DNA from: Candidatus Fredericiella danica
GTDB taxonomy: Bacteria > Chloroflexota > Anaerolineae > Caldilineales > Caldilineaceae
Direction of reading: 5' to 3'
NCBI GenBank assembly: GCA_016713335.1
Contig: JADJPH010000111.1
Location: 1 to 64,000 of the forward strand
DNA: 64,000 nucleotides
Below the pieces are notes generated by a model. That model had not been told where the DNA came from. It did not search any database and was given only the letters and a program-made list of their open reading frames with translations. This document shows positions 7,695 to 18,300 of the stretch, one piece after another (the first letter of the stretch is position 1; each line of letters begins with the position of its first letter). The translations under genes and the position numbers were made by a program.

Positions 7695-10064
7695 ATGAAT
7701 GCAAACGGCAGTACACCGGCGACCCCACAGTATCCTGGGATCCCCACCACCACGGACGGCAGTGGGACCGTCGCCTGGGTCGAAACAAATATCACGCAGG
7801 GCGCATGCGCCTATCCCATCACCTCCTCAACCGTGATGGGGGCCAACTATGCCCAGGCGGTTGCCAACGGCCAGACCAACCTCTGGGGTGAACACTTGAT
7901 CTTTATGGAGCCGGAGAGCGAACACTCGTCGGCCTCGGCCGCGGAGGGGTTTGCCCTTGCCGGCGGCCGCGTCACCAACTTCACCTCAGGTCAGGGTCTG
8001 ATTCTGATGAAGGAGGTGCTCTATGTCATCTCCGGCAAGCGCCTCCCCATCGTCTTCCACATCGGGGCCCGCGCCCTCACGAGCCACAGCCTGAATGTCC
8101 ACGCCGGTCACGACGATATCATGGGGGTCTCCGATACGGGCTGGGGCATGGTGATAGCCCGCAATGCCCAGGGCACCGCAGACCTGGCGTTGATCTGTCG
8201 CCGCGCCGCTGAGGACAGCGAAACACCCTTCATGAACATCCAGGACGGGTTCCTCACCACGCACACGATCGAAAACGTGCTGCTGCCGGAACCAGAACTG
8301 ATGAAGCAGTTCATCGGCGACCCCAAAGAGAAACTCCGCAACCTGATGGACCCCTCACAACCCGTGATGTCCGGTGTAGTTCAGAACCAGGACAGCTACA
8401 TGAAGGGCAAGATCGCCCAGCGCTATTTCTATGATCGCGTCAAACCGGCGCTACAGAATGCGATGGACGAGTACCACCGCCTTACCGGGCGACGCTACGA
8501 CATGATCGACCTCTATCGCATGGAAGACGCCGAATATGCCATCGTCTGCATGGGCAGCATGGCGGAAACGGCCGCCATCACTTGCGACTACATCCGCGAA
8601 CAGACCGGGATGAAGGTGGGCATCGTACACGTCACGGTGTTTCGCCCGTTTCCCGGCCCGGAACTGGTCGATGCTTTAAAAAGTCTGCGCGCCTTCACGG
8701 TGCTTGAGCGCATGGACAACCCCATGGGGCAGAGCAACCCGCTCACCGCCGAGATCAAGGCCGCCTTTGCCGATGCCCTGATCGATGCCCCAGGTTACCC
8801 GCGCGTGCACCGCCTACCTCTCGTCTACTCCGGCTCCGCCGGTCTCGGCAGCCGCGACGTGCGCCCGGGCGATTTTATCGCCGTCGTCAAAAACATGGTT
8901 GAAAGCGGCCCCCGCTACTTTGCCCTCGGGATCAAGCACGATCTCGCATTGCAGGCTGATTTTGACCCGGACGTGCGCCCGAAAAATTCCTTCTCGATGC
9001 GCGGCCATTCCGTCGGCGGCTATGGTTCGGTAACCACCAACAAGGTAATCGCCACCATTGCTGGCGATCTCTTCGACCTCTATGTGCAGGCTTACCCGAA
9101 GTACGGTTCAGAAAAGAAGGGGCTGCCCACAACCTACTATCTGACGGTCGCATCCGAACCGATTCGCACTCACTGCGAGCTCAATTACGTCGAGTTCGTG
9201 CCGTTGAACGATGTCAATGCCTTCAATCTGGGGAATCCGCTGAAGGGGTTACAGCCCGGCGGCGTCACCTTCGTCCAGTCACGCCATTCCGATCCCAAAG
9301 AAGTCTGGGCTAACATCCCCGAATATGCCCGCAGGCTCATTCGCCGTAACCAGATCCGCGTGCTCTATCTGGATGCGGCTGCGATTGCGCGCGAAGTCGC
9401 CTCTGCGTCTGACCTACAGGTGCGCATGCAGGGGATCGTGCTGCTGGGCGTATTCCTCAAATCCACCCCCTTCCTCCAGGCGCGTGGGCTTACCGAAGTC
9501 GAACTGATGGCGGGCGTTGAGAAGAGCCTGCGCAAGTACTTCGGCAAGCGCAGCGAACAGGTAGTGCAAGAAAACCTGACGGCAGTGCGCCGCGGCTACA
9601 ATGAAGTGCTCGAAATCCCGCGTGAGATCATCGACCACCAAGAACAGGTCGCGGTCGAGACGAATGGCCGGCTCGTGCGTGATGTCATGCACAGCGGCGT
9701 CGTCGCCTGCCACGCCAACACGCCCCTGGAGCGACTTGTGCAGGCAATGGCTTCGCAACACATCAGCGCGGTCGTCGTGGTCGACCAACAGGGTTATCTG
9801 GAGGGTCTGGTCAGTTCAACCGATCTCGTAAAGGCAGAAGCAAGCAACCGCGAATTCACAACGCTGCCGGATATTCTGCCGGAACACATCATGACCCGCA
9901 ATGTGATTACCACGACGCCCACGGAACCCCTGGCAGACGCAGTGAACAAACTGATCGAGAATCGCATTCACCGGTTGGTCGTCGTGCAACCGGAGAACGG
10001 GCACAAGCGCCCGGTCGGCATCCTCTCCGTCACCGACCTGGCCCAACTATCCATGCGCGCATAA
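7695..10064 (+). CDS. 2-oxoacid (pyruvate):ferredoxin oxidoreductase, fused alpha-gamma subunit with C-terminal CBS pair
   Basis: 789 residues; start at 7695 behind GGGAGGA. Residues 40-270 form the pyrimidine-binding domain (AYPITSSTVMGANYAQAVAN, VFHIGARALTSHSLNVHAGH). Residues 280-410 match domain II (YDMIDLYRMEDAEYAIVCMG, VTVFRPFPGPELVDAL). Residues 425-640 form the gamma domain (FSMRGHSVGGYGSVTTNKVI, NYVEFVPLNDVNAFNLG). From residue 661 two CBS motifs follow (VRDVMHSGVVACHANTPLER, EHIMTRNVITTTPTEPLADA). The thiamine and 4Fe-4S part is in the next gene, so the single-chain PFOR architecture (about 1,200 residues) is split here. The pair would convert a 2-oxoacid plus CoA to acyl-CoA, CO2 and reduced ferredoxin. 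CBS pairs usually bind adenine nucleotides or SAM, suggesting energy-state control; that is inference. Pyruvate is the likeliest substrate from overall similarity. Confidence 0.9.
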   Translation: MNANGSTPATPQYPGIPTTTDGSGTVAWVETNITQGACAYPITSSTVMGANYAQAVANGQTNLWGEHLIFMEPESEHSSASAAEGFALAGGRVTNFTSGQGLILMKEVLYVISGKRLPIVFHIGARALTSHSLNVHAGHDDIMGVSDTGWGMVIARNAQGTADLALICRRAAEDSETPFMNIQDGFLTTHTIENVLLPEPELMKQFIGDPKEKLRNLMDPSQPVMSGVVQNQDSYMKGKIAQRYFYDRVKPALQNAMDEYHRLTGRRYDMIDLYRMEDAEYAIVCMGSMAETAAITCDYIREQTGMKVGIVHVTVFRPFPGPELVDALKSLRAFTVLERMDNPMGQSNPLTAEIKAAFADALIDAPGYPRVHRLPLVYSGSAGLGSRDVRPGDFIAVVKNMVESGPRYFALGIKHDLALQADFDPDVRPKNSFSMRGHSVGGYGSVTTNKVIATIAGDLFDLYVQAYPKYGSEKKGLPTTYYLTVASEPIRTHCELNYVEFVPLNDVNAFNLGNPLKGLQPGGVTFVQSRHSDPKEVWANIPEYARRLIRRNQIRVLYLDAAAIAREVASASDLQVRMQGIVLLGVFLKSTPFLQARGLTEVELMAGVEKSLRKYFGKRSEQVVQENLTAVRRGYNEVLEIPREIIDHQEQVAVETNGRLVRDVMHSGVVACHANTPLERLVQAMASQHISAVVVVDQQGYLEGLVSSTDLVKAEASNREFTTLPDILPEHIMTRNVITTTPTEPLADAVNKLIENRIHRLVVVQPENGHKRPVGILSVTDLAQLSMRA

Positions 10065-10069
10065 GGGCG

Positions 10070-10135
10070 TATATCGTATTCCATCATCCGACGCACGAGA
10101 GACGCAATACGTGACACGGAACACGTTTCGATACC
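10070..10135. repeat. Dispersed 'CGTGACACG' intergenic repeat between oxidoreductase genes
   Basis: The 83-bp gap between the two oxidoreductase genes contains words such as CAATACGTGACACGGAACAC that recur in the 47299-47438 and 37533-37600 intergenic regions. It does not code. The RBS of the next gene (TGGAGGAA) follows at once. Confidence 0.55.
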
Positions 10136-10147
10136 TGGAGGAACCAA

Positions 10148-11878
10148 ATGCAAACTGCATCTCCAATATTTCTGATTGACGACGACCTGATGGCTCCCAA
10201 GTCCAAGATCCATTCCCGCGTGGCAAGTGCGGAAGGCTTGGGGACACTCATCAAGGAAGCCGGGGCAAGCAAGGAGACCCACGCCGTCGGCATCGAGAAC
10301 ACCATCTTCGAGATCGATCTCGACCGCTACGTCGAAGACTTCAATGAGCGCGTGATCGGCGCCTACAATTCAGGCGCCGACGATGACTTGCCGGCTGATA
10401 TCGGCGTGGCCCGCTCGTTGGTGCCTGCCGGCACCGGCGTCCTGCGCGATTTTTCCTACATCGCTCCGGAAATTCCCGCCTTTGACCGCAACAAGTGCGT
10501 CGGCTGCATGACCTGCGTCACCGAATGTCCGGATACGGCCATTCTGGGCAAGGTCGTTGAACCAAATGTGCTGGACCTGGCGCTTGCCGCAGCGCCGGAG
10601 GATCAGCGCAACTGGCTCGGGGAACAGTGGGCAGTCACGACGAAGTTTTTCACTGTGCCCGAAAAGAAGGATGCCGGTAGCGGCGGCAAGTTCGGCATCT
10701 TCATCGACCCCACCAAATGCAAAGGCTGCTCAGAATGCGTGCAGGTGTGCGCTGACCTGGGCTATAACGCCCTTCGGATGGTCGAAAAGGAAGATGAAAC
10801 CATCCCGCACTACAATACCGCCTTCGAGTTCTTCCGAAAGCTGCCGGCAACGCCAGAACGATTTATCTCTGACCGCGTGTTGGTCGACATGATGTTGGCC
10901 GACCGCAGCCTCCTGTTTGTAGGCGGCGCCGGCTCTTGCGCCGGCTGTGGCGAGGCCACGGCCCTACGCATGTGGATGGCAGCGACGGCCTTCACCCATG
11001 GCGGCGAAAACATCGGCATCGTGAATTCCACCGGTTGCTCGACGGTTTACGCCAGCACCTATCCGTACAACCCGTGGGCCGTTTCCTGGACCAATTCGCT
11101 CTTCGAGAATGGCCCCACCGATGCAATGGGCGTCCGCGCCCGTTGGGATCAACTGGGCTGGGGTGACAAGCGCCTCTGGGTCATCGGCGGCGACGGCGCC
11201 ATGCTTGACATCGGATTCTCCGCCCTGAGCCGCATGCTGGCCAGCGGCCTGGACATCAAGGTGCTCGTCCTGGATACGCAGGTCTATTCCAATACAGGTG
11301 GCCAGTCATCGACCGGCACGTTCCGCGGCCAGGGCACCAAGATGAGCCCATTCGGCAAGGTGGAATGGGGCAAGAGCGAGGCCCGCAAGGAAGTGGCCAA
11401 CATTGCCATGATGCACCCCAATGTCTTCGTGGCGCAGACAACGGCGGCGCACATGAACCACTTCTACCGCGCGGTGCTCGATGCCAACGAATACAAGGGA
11501 CCGGCCTTGATCAGCGTCTATACAACGTGCCAGCCGGAACATGGCGTCGGCGACCATGAAGCCCAGCAGCGTGCGCGCGCCGCCGTGGATAGCCGCGCGT
11601 TCCCGCTGATGATTCACGATCCCCGCAAGGGTGAAACCTTCCGCGAGCGCCTCGATTTAAAGGGCAACCCCAACGTCAAAGAGGACTGGTACATCAATCC
11701 CAAGACGAAGGAGCCGGTCACCTTCATCGACTTCGCCCGGGGCGAAGGCCGCTTCTCTAAACACTTCGACGAAGACGGCAACCCCAGTGAAATGCTGCTG
11801 TCCGCAAAGGCGGAACGCCTGGCAAACTGGCGCCTGCTGCAGGACCTGGCAGGCGTGCGCGAGCCAGTGGCCAAATAG
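10148..11878 (+). CDS. 2-oxoacid:ferredoxin oxidoreductase beta subunit with two 4Fe-4S clusters and thiamine domain
   Basis: 576 residues; ATG at 10148 behind GGAGGA. Residues 107-205 form a bacterial-type ferredoxin domain with cysteines 117/120/123/127 (CVGCMTCVTEC) and 191/194/197/201 (CKGCSECVQVC). The thiamine-diphosphate domain follows: AGSCAGCGEATALRMW with extra cluster cysteines, GDGAMLDIGFSALSRML, and LDTQVYSNTGGQSS (the Mg/ThDP-binding GDG...N signature). This order equals domains V and VI of single-chain pyruvate:ferredoxin oxidoreductase. It works with the upstream alpha-gamma-CBS protein and needs ferredoxin as acceptor. The reading frame is intact, unlike many neighbours. A hairpin without U-run follows the stop. 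Confidence 0.9.
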   Translation: MQTASPIFLIDDDLMAPKSKIHSRVASAEGLGTLIKEAGASKETHAVGIENTIFEIDLDRYVEDFNERVIGAYNSGADDDLPADIGVARSLVPAGTGVLRDFSYIAPEIPAFDRNKCVGCMTCVTECPDTAILGKVVEPNVLDLALAAAPEDQRNWLGEQWAVTTKFFTVPEKKDAGSGGKFGIFIDPTKCKGCSECVQVCADLGYNALRMVEKEDETIPHYNTAFEFFRKLPATPERFISDRVLVDMMLADRSLLFVGGAGSCAGCGEATALRMWMAATAFTHGGENIGIVNSTGCSTVYASTYPYNPWAVSWTNSLFENGPTDAMGVRARWDQLGWGDKRLWVIGGDGAMLDIGFSALSRMLASGLDIKVLVLDTQVYSNTGGQSSTGTFRGQGTKMSPFGKVEWGKSEARKEVANIAMMHPNVFVAQTTAAHMNHFYRAVLDANEYKGPALISVYTTCQPEHGVGDHEAQQRARAAVDSRAFPLMIHDPRKGETFRERLDLKGNPNVKEDWYINPKTKEPVTFIDFARGEGRFSKHFDEDGNPSEMLLSAKAERLANWRLLQDLAGVREPVAK

Positions 11879-11892
11879 TGAACACAAAGAAC

Positions 11893-11918
11893 GGGTGTCC
11901 CGTCTCGCTGGGACACCC
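11893..11918 (+). terminator. Hairpin after the oxidoreductase operon
   Basis: GGGTGTCCC and GGGACACCC form a perfect 9-bp stem with an 8-base loop, 15 bases after the beta-subunit stop. There is no T-run, so it may be a weak or factor-assisted terminator, or it may only stabilise the mRNA end. Confidence 0.5.
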
Positions 11919-11927
11919 TGGGTCGAC

Positions 11928-12270
11928 TTACACCGTCCCATGCGGCCATCCAAGCCGAAGTACAGCGAGCAAGCAGGCCGCCGGCGCACCCTGTGCGAGC
12001 AGGATGGACCGTTTCACCGTGAAGCCGCCAAGCGGCAATGAGGATACAGAGAGAAAAAGTCTGATTTGCAACCCAATCTTCGCGTCAGGATATATCAGAC
12101 CCCACACCAACCCCGCAGCCAGAAATCCATTGTAGAGTCCCTGATTCGCTGCCAGTGCCTTCGACTGCTTCGCAAAATCGGCGGTCGTACTGAAGATTTT
12201 GGGCGCCGTCCGCGACATCTCTAGATACAGATCAGCGCAACAGCGCACCAATGATACTCCCGTTTTCAGC
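11928..12270 (-). CDS. DUF1304-family small membrane protein, N-terminus disrupted
   Basis: The frame from about 12233 to 11928 codes LYLEM...FAKQSKALAANQGLYNGF and LAAGLVWGLI, the hallmark of the DUF1304 family (about 120 residues, four helices, function unknown). The family N-terminus, which should read roughly VALEHLYxxxLEM, is not found in frame; the bases just upstream suggest a frame break near 12235-12260, and the end near FTVKRSILLAQGAPA is also slightly off the family pattern. Either a damaged gene or a stretch with indels. It is convergent with the oxidoreductase operon. Confidence 0.6.
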
Positions 12271-12483
12271 GGCGAATGCTCCCCTCTTCCAGGTTGTGTT
12301 ACTACATGCCAGTCTACTCTCAATCGTGCCATTGCCCCTTGTGCGGTCAATGGCGCTCGGGCGCTCGGCAAATCGTTGTCAGGGGGCCATCCAACGCTCC
12401 TCGATTGACATGCATGGATCGGTGCAGCTAATATCTGCGTGTTCGTTATATTTGTGTGCCAATCCCGCAGATGTGGTGTACCC

Positions 12484-13268
12484 GTGACTGACTCAATCTG
12501 GTTTGTTGGACTGATGATCGTCGGCGCTCTTGTGGCGCTTGCCCTCGGTGGTCTCTACCTCTTTCAAAGAGTGGCGGAACGCCACTGGAAACTCTCCGAA
12601 GACTCAAACAATGACATCATCTTCTTTGCCTCGGCAATTGGCGTCTTCTACAGCCTGATCGTGGGTCTGATCGCGGTCGGCGTGTGGACAAACTATATGG
12701 AGGTTGAGACCATAGTCTCCGAAGAGGCGGCATCCATCGGCGCACTCTATCGTGATGTTGCAGGCATCGAGCAACCAACTGCGCAACTACTGCAGGATGA
12801 ACTACGAGAATACACGGCGTTTATCATCAACGAGGCCTGGCCGGCGCAGGAACAGGGGATCACCATCGTTGAGGGCACGGAAATGCTCAACGAGTTCCAG
12901 GCCACCCTTTACAGTTACCAGCCGGCGACCCTGGCGCAACAGGCGATCTTTGCGGAGGCACTACAGGAATACAACAATGTGATCCATTTCCGCCGTCGCC
13001 GCATCGAAGCGATCGACGGTGGACTACCCACTGTGATGTGGACTATCGTCCTGGTGGGTGCATTTCTGACGATTACGGTGACCTATCTCCTCAAAAATCG
13101 AACGACCGACACACTTTCTCTTAACGGCATTCCTTGCGCTGTTTATCGGGGCCCGTCGTCTTCGTGATCTTCGGGCTGAATGCACCACTTAGTGGCCCAC
13201 TCTCCATCGAACCCCATGCCTACGAATTAGTCTTTGACCAGCTTCTCAACCTGACCGCCCCTCCCTGA
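12484..13268 (+). CDS. DUF4239-like (bestrophin-like) membrane protein, two frameshifts near the end
   Basis: GTG start at 12484 (MTDSIWFVGLMIVGALVALA). About 260 residues: a TM helix, then NNDIIFFASAIGVFYSLIVG (TM2), the conserved EEAASIGALYRDV helix, and a C-terminal TM pair starting TVMWTIVLVGAFLTITVTYL. This arrangement and sequence fit DUF4239, a family with a remote bestrophin-channel resemblance and no assigned role. The frame breaks at an A5 run near 13093 (continuing FLLTAFLALFIG) and at GGGGCCC near 13150 (continuing VVFVIFGLNAPLSGPLSIEP), ending at 13268. Both breaks are at homopolymers. Confidence 0.7.
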
Positions 13269-13270
13269 CC

Positions 13271-13381
13271 GCTCCCTGTCTCCCTGTCTCCTGTCTCCCC
13301 GTCTCCTTGTTCCCCGTCTCCCCGTCCCCTTCTTGTCTCCTTGTCGCTGTGTCTCTTTTGTCTCCTGTCTCTTTGTGTCTA
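13271..13381. repeat. GTCTCC-rich low-complexity tract
   Basis: About 110 bases made almost only of variants of CTGTCTCC, CCGTCTCC and CTTTGTGTC, on the coding strand a polypyrimidine run. It starts at the stop of the DUF4239-like gene. Same family as 885-918 and 62235-62272. Confidence 0.8.
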
Positions 13382-13466
13382 TTTTTATTCCCTTCTCGTT
13401 GGCGTTTGCCGTCCGGCAGTTGTTAAGCGCTGCGCATGTCGGTTCATAGCTGGCTGGATATCGCCA

Positions 13467-13942
13467 ATGAGAAAACCAATTTGTAGGGGACACCTGCATC
13501 AATTGCGTCTCGCTGTGGCGTTCGGGCTAATACTTGCCGCCTAGGAGGCCCGGCGGCCGCGCCGGTGGCGACACCTGCACCGCAAAGTGCTCCAGCCGGT
13601 CTGGATCTCACCACAGAAACGAGCAGTGAGACCGGTCTTTACCGGGTGAGTTATCAAAGTGAATTGGACCCAGTCACGATCAATCAACTGCACCGCTGGA
13701 AGCTTCATGTTCAGACGGCAGACGGAAAAGCCGTCACCGGCGCCAAACTCACGGTGGACGGCGGCATGCCGGAACATAACCACGGGATGCCCACCACCCC
13801 CGCCGTCACGGCAGACCTGGGCAACGGCGACTATCAGGTGGAAGGCATGCAATTTCAAATGCCCGGGCGGTGGGTTGTTACCGTGACGATCGACGCAGAT
13901 GACGCCACGGATAAAGCAACTTTCAACCTCTTTCTCAAGTAG
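13467..13942 (+). CDS. YtkA/FixH-like secreted protein or lipoprotein, one frameshift in signal peptide
   Basis: The start at 13467 gives a signal-like N-terminus (RLAVAFGLILAA) that runs into TAG at 13542; one base of slippage there (CCTAGGAGG) restores the frame as GGPAAAPVATPAPQ, so a lipobox such as LILAAC was probably present. The mature part (about 125 residues) has the YtkA/FixH immunoglobulin-like pattern: LHRWKLHVQTADGKAVTGAK, VDGGMPEHNHGMPTTP, DLGNGDYQVEGMQFQMPGRW. The His/Met-rich MPEHNHGMP loop suggests metal (copper) binding. It ends 2 bases before the cytochrome c peroxidase gene, so the two are surely co-transcribed; a periplasmic redox or copper-handling role is inferred. Confidence 0.7.
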
Positions 13943-13944
13943 CT

Positions 13945-15195
13945 ATGCGAAAACTCGTACTCGTCCTTGCAGCCCTGGCAATGGTGGCGGCGGCAATCAT
14001 CATTACCCTAGCCGCAGTGCCTGAACTCCCGACCTGGACGCCCGATCAAAATGCCACACTTCATTCGCTGGCGCTGGGCAGCTTGCCCCCACTTACGCCA
14101 AATCCATCCAATGCGCTTACGGCACAGCCAGACCCGGAGCGCAGCAATGCCGCCATCGTTCTTGGCTCTCGTTTCTTTGTAGACCCTCGCTTCGGCAAAG
14201 ATGGCCAGGTCTCGTGTATGACGTGCCATCAACCGGATCGATTCTTTACCGATGGACGCACGTTGGCCCAAGGCGCGGGCGTGATTACGCGCCACTCCAT
14301 GACATTGGTCGGCTCCAGCTATAGCCCCTGGCAGACTTGGGATGGCAAAGCCGACAGCCAATGGTCACAGGCACTGGGTCCACTCGAAAACCAGGGCGAA
14401 ATGGCCGGCACACGCATGCAGACGGCTGCCGTCATTGCAGAATTCTATCGCCCGGAGTACGAAGCGCTTTTTGGTCCCTTGCCGGCATTGACCGACACGG
14501 TCCGTTTTCCGGTCAATGCCACCCCGCTGGGCGATCAGACGCAACGAGCAGCCTGGGCAAAGATGGCACCGGAGGACCAGACCGCCATCAATCGCGTCGC
14601 TGCCAACTTTGGCAAAGCCCTGGAGGCATACGAACGCACAATCCTGCCTGTTCCGTCTCGCTTTGATGACTATGTGGCGGCATTGGCTGCCGGCGACGAG
14701 GGTCTCCAAAAGCAGGCCATGACGGGTGATGAGTTGGCAGGTCTTGCGCTGTTCATTGGTAAGGCGCACTGCATCAACTGCCACAACGGCCCGCTCCTCA
14801 CAAATTTCGAGTTTCATAACACGGGCGTGCCGCCGCTACCAGGCATGCCTCTCGATTACGGCCGCACGGAAGGCATTCAGCGCGTGCAGACCGATCCGTT
14901 CAACTGCCTCGGCGCTTACAGCGACGCATCGCCCGATGCGTGCAGCCAATTGCGCTTCATCAAACTCCAGGGCGACACCTTGCCGGGTGCCTTCAAAACG
15001 CCGACACTGCGCAATGTTGCCGAAACCGCACCCTATATGCACGCGGGCCAATTCGCCACGCTCGCCGACGTACTCCAACATTACAATGGCGGCGGTTTCT
15101 CTGTCGTCGGCCACAGCGAACTTACCCCGCTCCACCTCACCGCCACTGAACTGAAGCAGTTAGAGGCGTTCCTCCGGACTCTGAGCACAAAATAG
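13945..15195 (+). CDS. Di-haem cytochrome c peroxidase (MauG/CcpA family)
   Basis: 416 residues with an N-terminal signal/anchor helix (MRKLVLVLAALAMVAAAIII). Two haem c sites are visible: CMTCH at residues 91-95 and CINCH at 276-280, with the family patterns DPRFGKDGQVSC, GPLLTNFEFHNTG, GAFKTPTLRNVAETAPYMHA and TLADVLQHYNGGG. The family reduces H2O2 in the periplasm using cytochrome c, or in MauG-like members oxidises other substrates. Start is 2 bases after the YtkA-like stop. Intact. A possible promoter for the protease array lies just downstream. Confidence 0.9.
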   Translation: MRKLVLVLAALAMVAAAIIITLAAVPELPTWTPDQNATLHSLALGSLPPLTPNPSNALTAQPDPERSNAAIVLGSRFFVDPRFGKDGQVSCMTCHQPDRFFTDGRTLAQGAGVITRHSMTLVGSSYSPWQTWDGKADSQWSQALGPLENQGEMAGTRMQTAAVIAEFYRPEYEALFGPLPALTDTVRFPVNATPLGDQTQRAAWAKMAPEDQTAINRVAANFGKALEAYERTILPVPSRFDDYVAALAAGDEGLQKQAMTGDELAGLALFIGKAHCINCHNGPLLTNFEFHNTGVPPLPGMPLDYGRTEGIQRVQTDPFNCLGAYSDASPDACSQLRFIKLQGDTLPGAFKTPTLRNVAETAPYMHAGQFATLADVLQHYNGGGFSVVGHSELTPLHLTATELKQLEAFLRTLSTK

Positions 15196-15211
15196 TGAGG
15201 CGAAAAATCCC

Positions 15212-15241
15212 TTGTTCCATTTTCCAAAATCTATGTAATAA
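15212..15241 (+). promoter_or_regulatory. Putative promoter ahead of the protease array
   Basis: TTGTTC (15212-15217), an 18-base spacer and TAATAA (15236-15241) in an AT-rich patch between the peroxidase stop and the first protease. A TGACGG...CCGTCA dyad (about 15257-15283) lies between it and the start. Sequence match only. Confidence 0.4.
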
Positions 15242-15312
15242 TAAGTGCTCCAATTTATGACGGGCTGTTCCATCATAGCCGTCACGATAACGAAATAGAA
15301 GGAGATCCGCCA

Positions 15313-18300
15313 GTGATTGCGCCATACCCCCCATTGCGCTCGTCCGCCGCTGCCGCCGCCGCCGCCGCACTGATTCTGTTCCTGGCCGCTGCGCTCCTTT
15401 GGCCCACGAGTCTATTCGCTCAAGAAGTTCCAGCACCTGGAGCCCTCGCGGATCCTGGTGTGGCCAACATTGAACCCAATCTCGCCGCGCCGGTGCAGCA
15501 AGGTATCTACTGGGACACCCCGCCCCAGTCGCCCACCTTGGTGCGGCTGGGGGATCGAACTGAGATCATCCCCGGTGCGGACGATCAGGTGCGCCTGATC
15601 GTATTGTTGGATGGTGCACCCCTCGCTACGCTGGTCCAACGACCAAATCTCGATGCTGGCGACGATCTGGACGTCGCAAGCGTCGCCTCGGTCGACGCTG
15701 CCGCCATATTGCACCAGCAGACCGTCCTTGCCACTCAGCAGGCGCAATTCCTCGCCAACGCCCAGGCAGCCGGTGTTGCGGTGCGCGTAAACCGCAACTT
15801 CGTCTACTTGCTCAACGGCGTCGCCCTGTCCACCAACGCCGGCGCCATGCCCACCCTGGCCGCGCTGCCCGGCGTCACCGGCGTCTATCCCGACTATCAG
15901 GTCAAGACCGACTTGATGGACAGCGTTCCCCTCATCGGTGCACCCGCAGTCTGGCAAATGCACGACGCCCACGGGCTACCGGTGACCGGCGAAGGCATCG
16001 ACGTCGCCATCATCGACACCGGCATTGACTACACCCACCCCGATCTCGGCGGTTGCTTCGGCTCAGCTTGCCGTGTTCGCGGAGGGTACGACTTTATCCA
16101 CAATGACGACGATCCCATGGACGATCACCGCCGGCACCCATGTTGCCGGCATCGTCGCAGCCAGCGGTGCCATCACCGGCGTCGCCCCGTCGGCAAATCT
16201 GTGGGGGTTCAAGGTGCTCAGCGCTGGCGGGTACGGGTATGACAGTACGGTGATCGCCGGCGTCGAACGTGCGGCCGACCTCGACGGTGACCCACTCACG
16301 GTAGATCCGGCCGACGTTGCGAATATGAGCCTTGGCGGCTTCGGGGATCCGGACGATCCAATGAGCCAGGCAGTGGATGCCGCCGTCAATGCAGGCGTCG
16401 TCATGGCCGTTGCCGCGGGCAATTGGGGACCTACCGCGGGTTCGATCAGTTCGCCGGGTACCGCCCGCAACGCTATCACCGTTGCCGCCAGCGACAAACA
16501 AGATCTGATCGCCCGGTTCAGTTCCCGTGGGCCAATCGAAGGTTTCGAATCGGTGCTCAAACCGGATATTACCGCGCCCGGCGTTGCCATCACTTCAACC
16601 ATACCAGGTCAAAAATACGACGCCTACAGCGGCACCAGCATGGCCGCGCCCCATGTCGCCGGCGCCGCCGCACTCATTAAGCAATTGCACCTGGTTGGTC
16701 CCCCTCCGGATCAAAGGCAACCTGATGAATACCGCGCTCGATCTCGGCGAGTCGATCTTTCTCCAGGGCAGCGGGCGACTGCAGGTTGCCAAAGCCGCCG
16801 CGGCCGGAATCCTCGTGACGCCTGCCGTGAGTTCGTTTGGCCGTGCCGATATCGATGATCCAGCGTGGCAGGTCACACAACCGATCACGATCGTCAATCT
16901 CTTGACGACGACCACTACCTACCAACTGGCCATATCGGCGACACTGCCGGCATGGTTCGTGGCCGACCTGAGCGACACAGCGGTGACGATTCAGCCGGGC
17001 AAGAGCCGCGTCGTTCAGATCACCCTCCATTGGGCGCAGGACGCCACGATCCAGGCCACCGCACTACCGGACGGCCTATTGATCGGATCCCTGTTGATCC
17101 AATCCGAAACGGACCGCGTCGAAGCGAAATTCGCAGTCATGGCGCTCGGCGAATTGACGGTCAGCGTGAGTGACCCGGCCGCACTCGTGATCGTACACAG
17201 CTCTTCGCGCGTCCAGAGTGTGCAGAACCTCCACCCGTGTTGCGCCGTCACGTTCACGCTGCCCTTAGATGACTATGACATTGTGGCCTTCTTTCCGGGA
17301 ACCACCGCCGGCAATGCAACAGGCGAAACCCAGGCTGACGCCTGGGTCGTGCAAGAAGGCGTGAAATTGCACGGGCGCGGCAATGCCAAGATCGACAGGA
17401 AAGAAGCAACCAACCAGATCGACGTAGAGGTCTCCGCAGGGGGATCGCCGCCTGGCGCGATTACCTGGTTCTCAACTCTATCACGCCCGGATCATCGCAT
17501 GGCCATCGTGGAAAGTGCCGACTACGCAACCTCCGTACCTGCCCGGCTCATCTCCGATGTCTCGCCTGCATATCGGTTTGAGGCGCGCACCTTTGCCCGC
17601 GTCTTTGGGCAGGCTTTCACCTGGTATGACGGCTTCTTCCGCCAGGATGGCTTTTCAACCAACGCAACATTGGAGCAGGCGCCGGCCATAGTGCGGCACA
17701 AAGTCTTTGAGTTCTCCGCCCCGAACGCGGACGTAGTGCAAGAGATCCAACGCTGTGTACGCCCGTCGTGGGAAGACAACGTCGTGGCGCCAGACATCTG
17801 TAAACCGGTCATGGTCGACACAAGGTTGCCGTACGTTGAAGAGCGGTATATGACGCCGGCGCCGGCAGACTCGACGCTGCGCTTTTCCAGCTATAATGTG
17901 GTCAGCCAACGTAACGATGACGGCGACCTGTACAGCATCTATGATTATCAGATCGGCCCCGACATGGCGCTGGACGCCAATGGAGATCTATCGCTGTGGG
18001 CAGCAGGCGAATTCACCATGACCACAGTCGTCACGACAACCTCAGAAAAGATACCCGTGGGCGCAACGCCCCCCATTTGGACCGGCGCCACCGAACTAGC
18101 TCGGAACATGGCCTGCGTGACGGCCCCCCGTGACGGAGCCAACGATCTCCAGGCCCCCTTTGCACTGCGCACACAGGCGGGAAGTCTGTCCATCTACAAG
18201 CTCTGGGAAGATTACTGGCTGCCCGGCTGGGTGTACTTCGAATTTAGCCAGGGAGATTCGGACACGCTCATCGGTTCAATTCCTTTCTACCATTTCTACC

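Noticed and set aside
16123..16706. Programmed ribosomal frameshifting in the proteases
   Set aside because: The breaks fall at different places in each copy, have no slippery heptamer in common, and the sisters 3 and 5 need none.
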